Source: CALMRE01 sp964412895
Lineage (GTDB): Bacteria > UBP6 > UBA1177 > JAKLFG01
Length of the DNA stretch: 13,811 bases
Reading direction: 5' to 3'
Assembly: GCA_964412895.1 (NCBI GenBank)
Contig: CAYPQK010000082.1
Span: 1-13,811 of the forward strand
Positions 12,306 to 13,811 of the stretch are shown piece after piece. A model generated the notes under the pieces. It made no database searches, was not told the DNA's origin, and saw only the letters and a program-made list of their open reading frames with translations. How positions within the stretch are numbered: position 1 is the first letter of the stretch; each line of letters opens with the position of its first letter. Made by a program: the position numbers and the translations under genes.

Positions 12306-13811
12306 ATGAGACACGATAGCAAAATCCTTCCCGTGATAAATGTTAAATCCTACCCCAGCTACATATATATAATGATGGTGGCGGCGTTCTTTGTGGTGGT
12401 GGGGTGCGATCATCCGGCGCGGGTGGATATTGGGGCGTTGGTCGAGGAGTTGCGGGCACTCGATGCCGACGGCTCCGTTGATGTCGACGAGATCGCCGAC
12501 GAAATTCTGGTGGATGAGGACTTGTCAGCCGAAGATGATTTACCGGAGGCCGACTTGTCAGCCGAAGATAGCGATGTCGAAGGTTCCGATTCTACTGATG
12601 TATCCGACAGCGCCGATGTCGAAATCCTGCCGGACACCGATGCGGTGGAGCAGGAGCCGGATGGCGATGCGGTTGAGGCGGAAGTTGAGGATGATGTGGT
12701 GCCGGATGGGGATGTGATCTATTCGGGGATTGTTTGCACCGGCCAGACGAAGTGTTACGCTAATGCCGGAGAGATAACTTGTCCGACCGAAGGGAACGAT
12801 TTCTACGGGCAGGACGCGCAGTATGCCATGCTTGATTATTGTGTGCCGCGTGATTATACCGTCAGCGGGATTAGCGGCTCAGATATCGTCACCGATAATA
12901 ACACGGGATTGATTTGGCAAAGGACACTTCCGGCTACCTATGCAGGTTGCACCGGTGGTGATCCGGTGGGATCGACTTGTGCATGGCAAGAAGCGTTAGA
13001 TTATTGTGATGCACTGAATTATGGTGGAGATGACGATTGGCGATTGCCAGCGAGAAAAGAGTTGGCGACCCTTCCTGACTACGGCCGCTATGTCCCGGCC
13101 ATAGACGACGCCATGTTTCCCGACACGCAGTCGAGTTATTACTGGTCCGCCTCGTCCAGTGTGCTCAATACCACTTACGCATGGTATGTGCGTTTCGACA
13201 ACGGCAATTCTAATCACATTCATAAGACCGATACTTACTATGCCCGTTGTGTGAGGGGCGACCCCTTGCTGCCCGACAGCGCCTTCACCGAATCCACCGT
13301 AAGCGGCAAGGTTCTCGTGACCGACAGCGTCACGGGCCTTATCTGGACAAAAGAGTACAGCGAAACGGTGACATGGCTGAATGCTCTCAACTACTGTGAA
13401 ACTTTGGATTATGGTGGCGCCACCGACTGGCGACTTCCCAACATCGAGGAGTTGGAATCGTTGATAGACGACACCATCCACGATCCGGCCAGCACTTTCC
13501 CAGAGATGCTGTTGGCATACTTCTGGTCTTCCTCCTCCAATGTGGACAATGCCACCAACGCATGGGGTGTGAGTTTCGGTGACGGCGGTATGGTCTACAA
13601 CGGTAAGACCAACACTAGCTATGCCCGTTGTGTGAGGAACGATCATTATACCCGCACGACCAAGCAGTGGGGAACAGCATCAGGCGACTTCGGGAAATCC
13701 GTTGCCGTTGATAGCAATGGGAATATCTTCGTAACGGGTTATACTGGGGCCTCGCTTGACGGCAACACAAGCGCTGGATCCAGTGACATCATCCTTACTA
13801 AATGGAATGCC
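12306..13811 (+). CDS. Lipoprotein with two DUF1566 (Lcl C-terminal-like) domains and an SBBP beta-propeller, 3' end outside window
   Basis: The reading frame is open for all 502 codons seen and has no stop, so only the N-terminal part is present. A hydrophobic segment from residue 18 ends in VVVGC, a good lipobox with lipidated Cys34. Residues 41-137 are an Asp/Glu-rich, Val/Ala-spaced spacer that would hold the folded part away from the membrane. Two DUF1566 domains follow. Domain A is about 194-318 (TGLIWQ, DWRLPARKEL, YYWSASS, YARCVR). Domain B is about 338-445 (TGLIWTK, DWRLPNIEEL, YFWSSSS, YARCVR). An SBBP-type repeat begins at about 452 (KQWGTASGDFGKSVAVD, then NGNIFVTGYT). DUF1566 domains adopt a C-type-lectin-like fold and usually bind ligands at the cell surface, so a surface adhesion or recognition role is likely. 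The start at 12306 gives a charged n-region (MRHDSK), follows GGGGG at five bases and fits the promoter; ATG 12372 or GTG 12333 are alternatives. Lower-GC codon use in part of domain A differs from neighbours. Confidence 0.87.
   Translation, partial: MRHDSKILPVINVKSYPSYIYIMMVAAFFVVVGCDHPARVDIGALVEELRALDADGSVDVDEIADEILVDEDLSAEDDLPEADLSAEDSDVEGSDSTDVSDSADVEILPDTDAVEQEPDGDAVEAEVEDDVVPDGDVIYSGIVCTGQTKCYANAGEITCPTEGNDFYGQDAQYAMLDYCVPRDYTVSGISGSDIVTDNNTGLIWQRTLPATYAGCTGGDPVGSTCAWQEALDYCDALNYGGDDDWRLPARKELATLPDYGRYVPAIDDAMFPDTQSSYYWSASSSVLNTTYAWYVRFDNGNSNHIHKTDTYYARCVRGDPLLPDSAFTESTVSGKVLVTDSVTGLIWTKEYSETVTWLNALNYCETLDYGGATDWRLPNIEELESLIDDTIHDPASTFPEMLLAYFWSSSSNVDNATNAWGVSFGDGGMVYNGKTNTSYARCVRNDHYTRTTKQWGTASGDFGKSVAVDSNGNIFVTGYTGASLDGNTSAGSSDIILTKWNA
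12519..12569 (+). repeat. 33-bp-period repeat in the acidic linker
   Basis: The 18-base string GACTTGTCAGCCGAAGAT occurs at 12519-12536 and 12552-12569, exactly 33 bp (11 codons) apart, encoding DLSAED twice. In-frame expansion or slippage of the linker is the simplest explanation, so linker length may vary between strains. Confidence 0.85.
13137..13256 (+). repeat. C-terminal 40-codon segment of DUF1566 domain A
   Basis: This segment aligns codon for codon, without gaps, with 13518-13637 in domain B. Both end in the same 19 bases, CTATGCCCGTTGTGTGAGG (13238-13256 here). The ends and the WS and GCATGG positions are kept, whereas the middle codons differ strongly. Confidence 0.85.
13518..13637 (+). 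repeat. C-terminal 40-codon segment of DUF1566 domain B
   Basis: Partner of the segment at 13137-13256; the identical 19-base end is at 13619-13637, 381 bp downstream of the first copy. The contrast between an identical end and divergent middle codons could come from recent duplication with selection on ligand-binding loops, or from gene conversion at the ends. Confidence 0.85.

Noticed and set aside
12996..13646. A 216-codon antisense frame with internal repeats
   Set aside because: The repeats are the reverse image of the two DUF1566 domains, not an independent protein.

Overview
This window looks like a chromosomal segment of a Gram-negative bacterium with a high-GC genome. An outer-membrane type beta-barrel, three lipid-anchored or exported proteins, a MurJ/PBP1A pair and standard sigma70-like promoters all point that way. 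The last gene is a lipoprotein with an Asp/Glu-rich linker, two DUF1566 domains and the start of an SBBP beta-propeller. That architecture is familiar from Deltaproteobacteria sensu lato (Myxococcota-like) and related uncultured lineages. I cannot place the organism further from the sequence alone. No tRNA, rRNA, CRISPR array, transposase, integrase or phage gene is visible.

Layout. (1) 1-1037, plus strand: a PAS histidine kinase whose true N-terminus may lie outside the window. (2) 1041-6363, minus strand: one compact operon read as queD, a Nudix/RppH-like hydrolase, PBP1A (mrcA), murJ and a 151-residue protein of unknown function. The first four genes are joined by ATGA/ATGA/GTGA four-base stop-start overlaps and the last follows after 4 bp. 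A sigma70-like promoter lies at 6408-6436. (3) 6557-8927, plus strand: an exported beta-barrel protein with a very acidic/lysine-rich N-terminal segment, closed by a textbook terminator. Directly after it comes a near-perfect sigma70 promoter driving a small lipoprotein. (4) 8961-10482, plus strand: an RlmD-like iron-sulfur rRNA methyltransferase, then a stand-alone receiver-domain response regulator with its own promoter overlapping the methyltransferase stop codon. (5) 10473-12158, minus strand: the conserved yceD (DUF177)-rpmF-plsX cluster from a strong promoter at 12186-12213. (6) 12306-13811, plus strand: the two-DUF1566/SBBP lipoprotein, transcribed divergently from yceD and cut by the window end. 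It is open for all 502 codons seen.

How the genes work together. PBP1A polymerises and crosslinks peptidoglycan, and MurJ flips the lipid II it uses, so the minus-strand operon has a cell-wall core with a queuosine enzyme and an RNA/nucleotide hydrolase translated first. plsX (acyl-phosphate synthesis), rpmF (ribosomal L32) and yceD form the usual link between membrane-lipid synthesis and ribosome production. The kinase and the lone receiver could be partners, but nothing in the sequence proves it.

Most of the window is ordinary housekeeping sequence. The parts most worth a second look are the DUF1566 lipoprotein with its two register-matched repeat segments, the acidic-tailed beta-barrel, the unknown protein closing the murJ operon, and the regulatory arrangements at 6374-6538, 8182-8240, 10058-10085 and 12186-12276. 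I did not find a clearly new multi-gene system.
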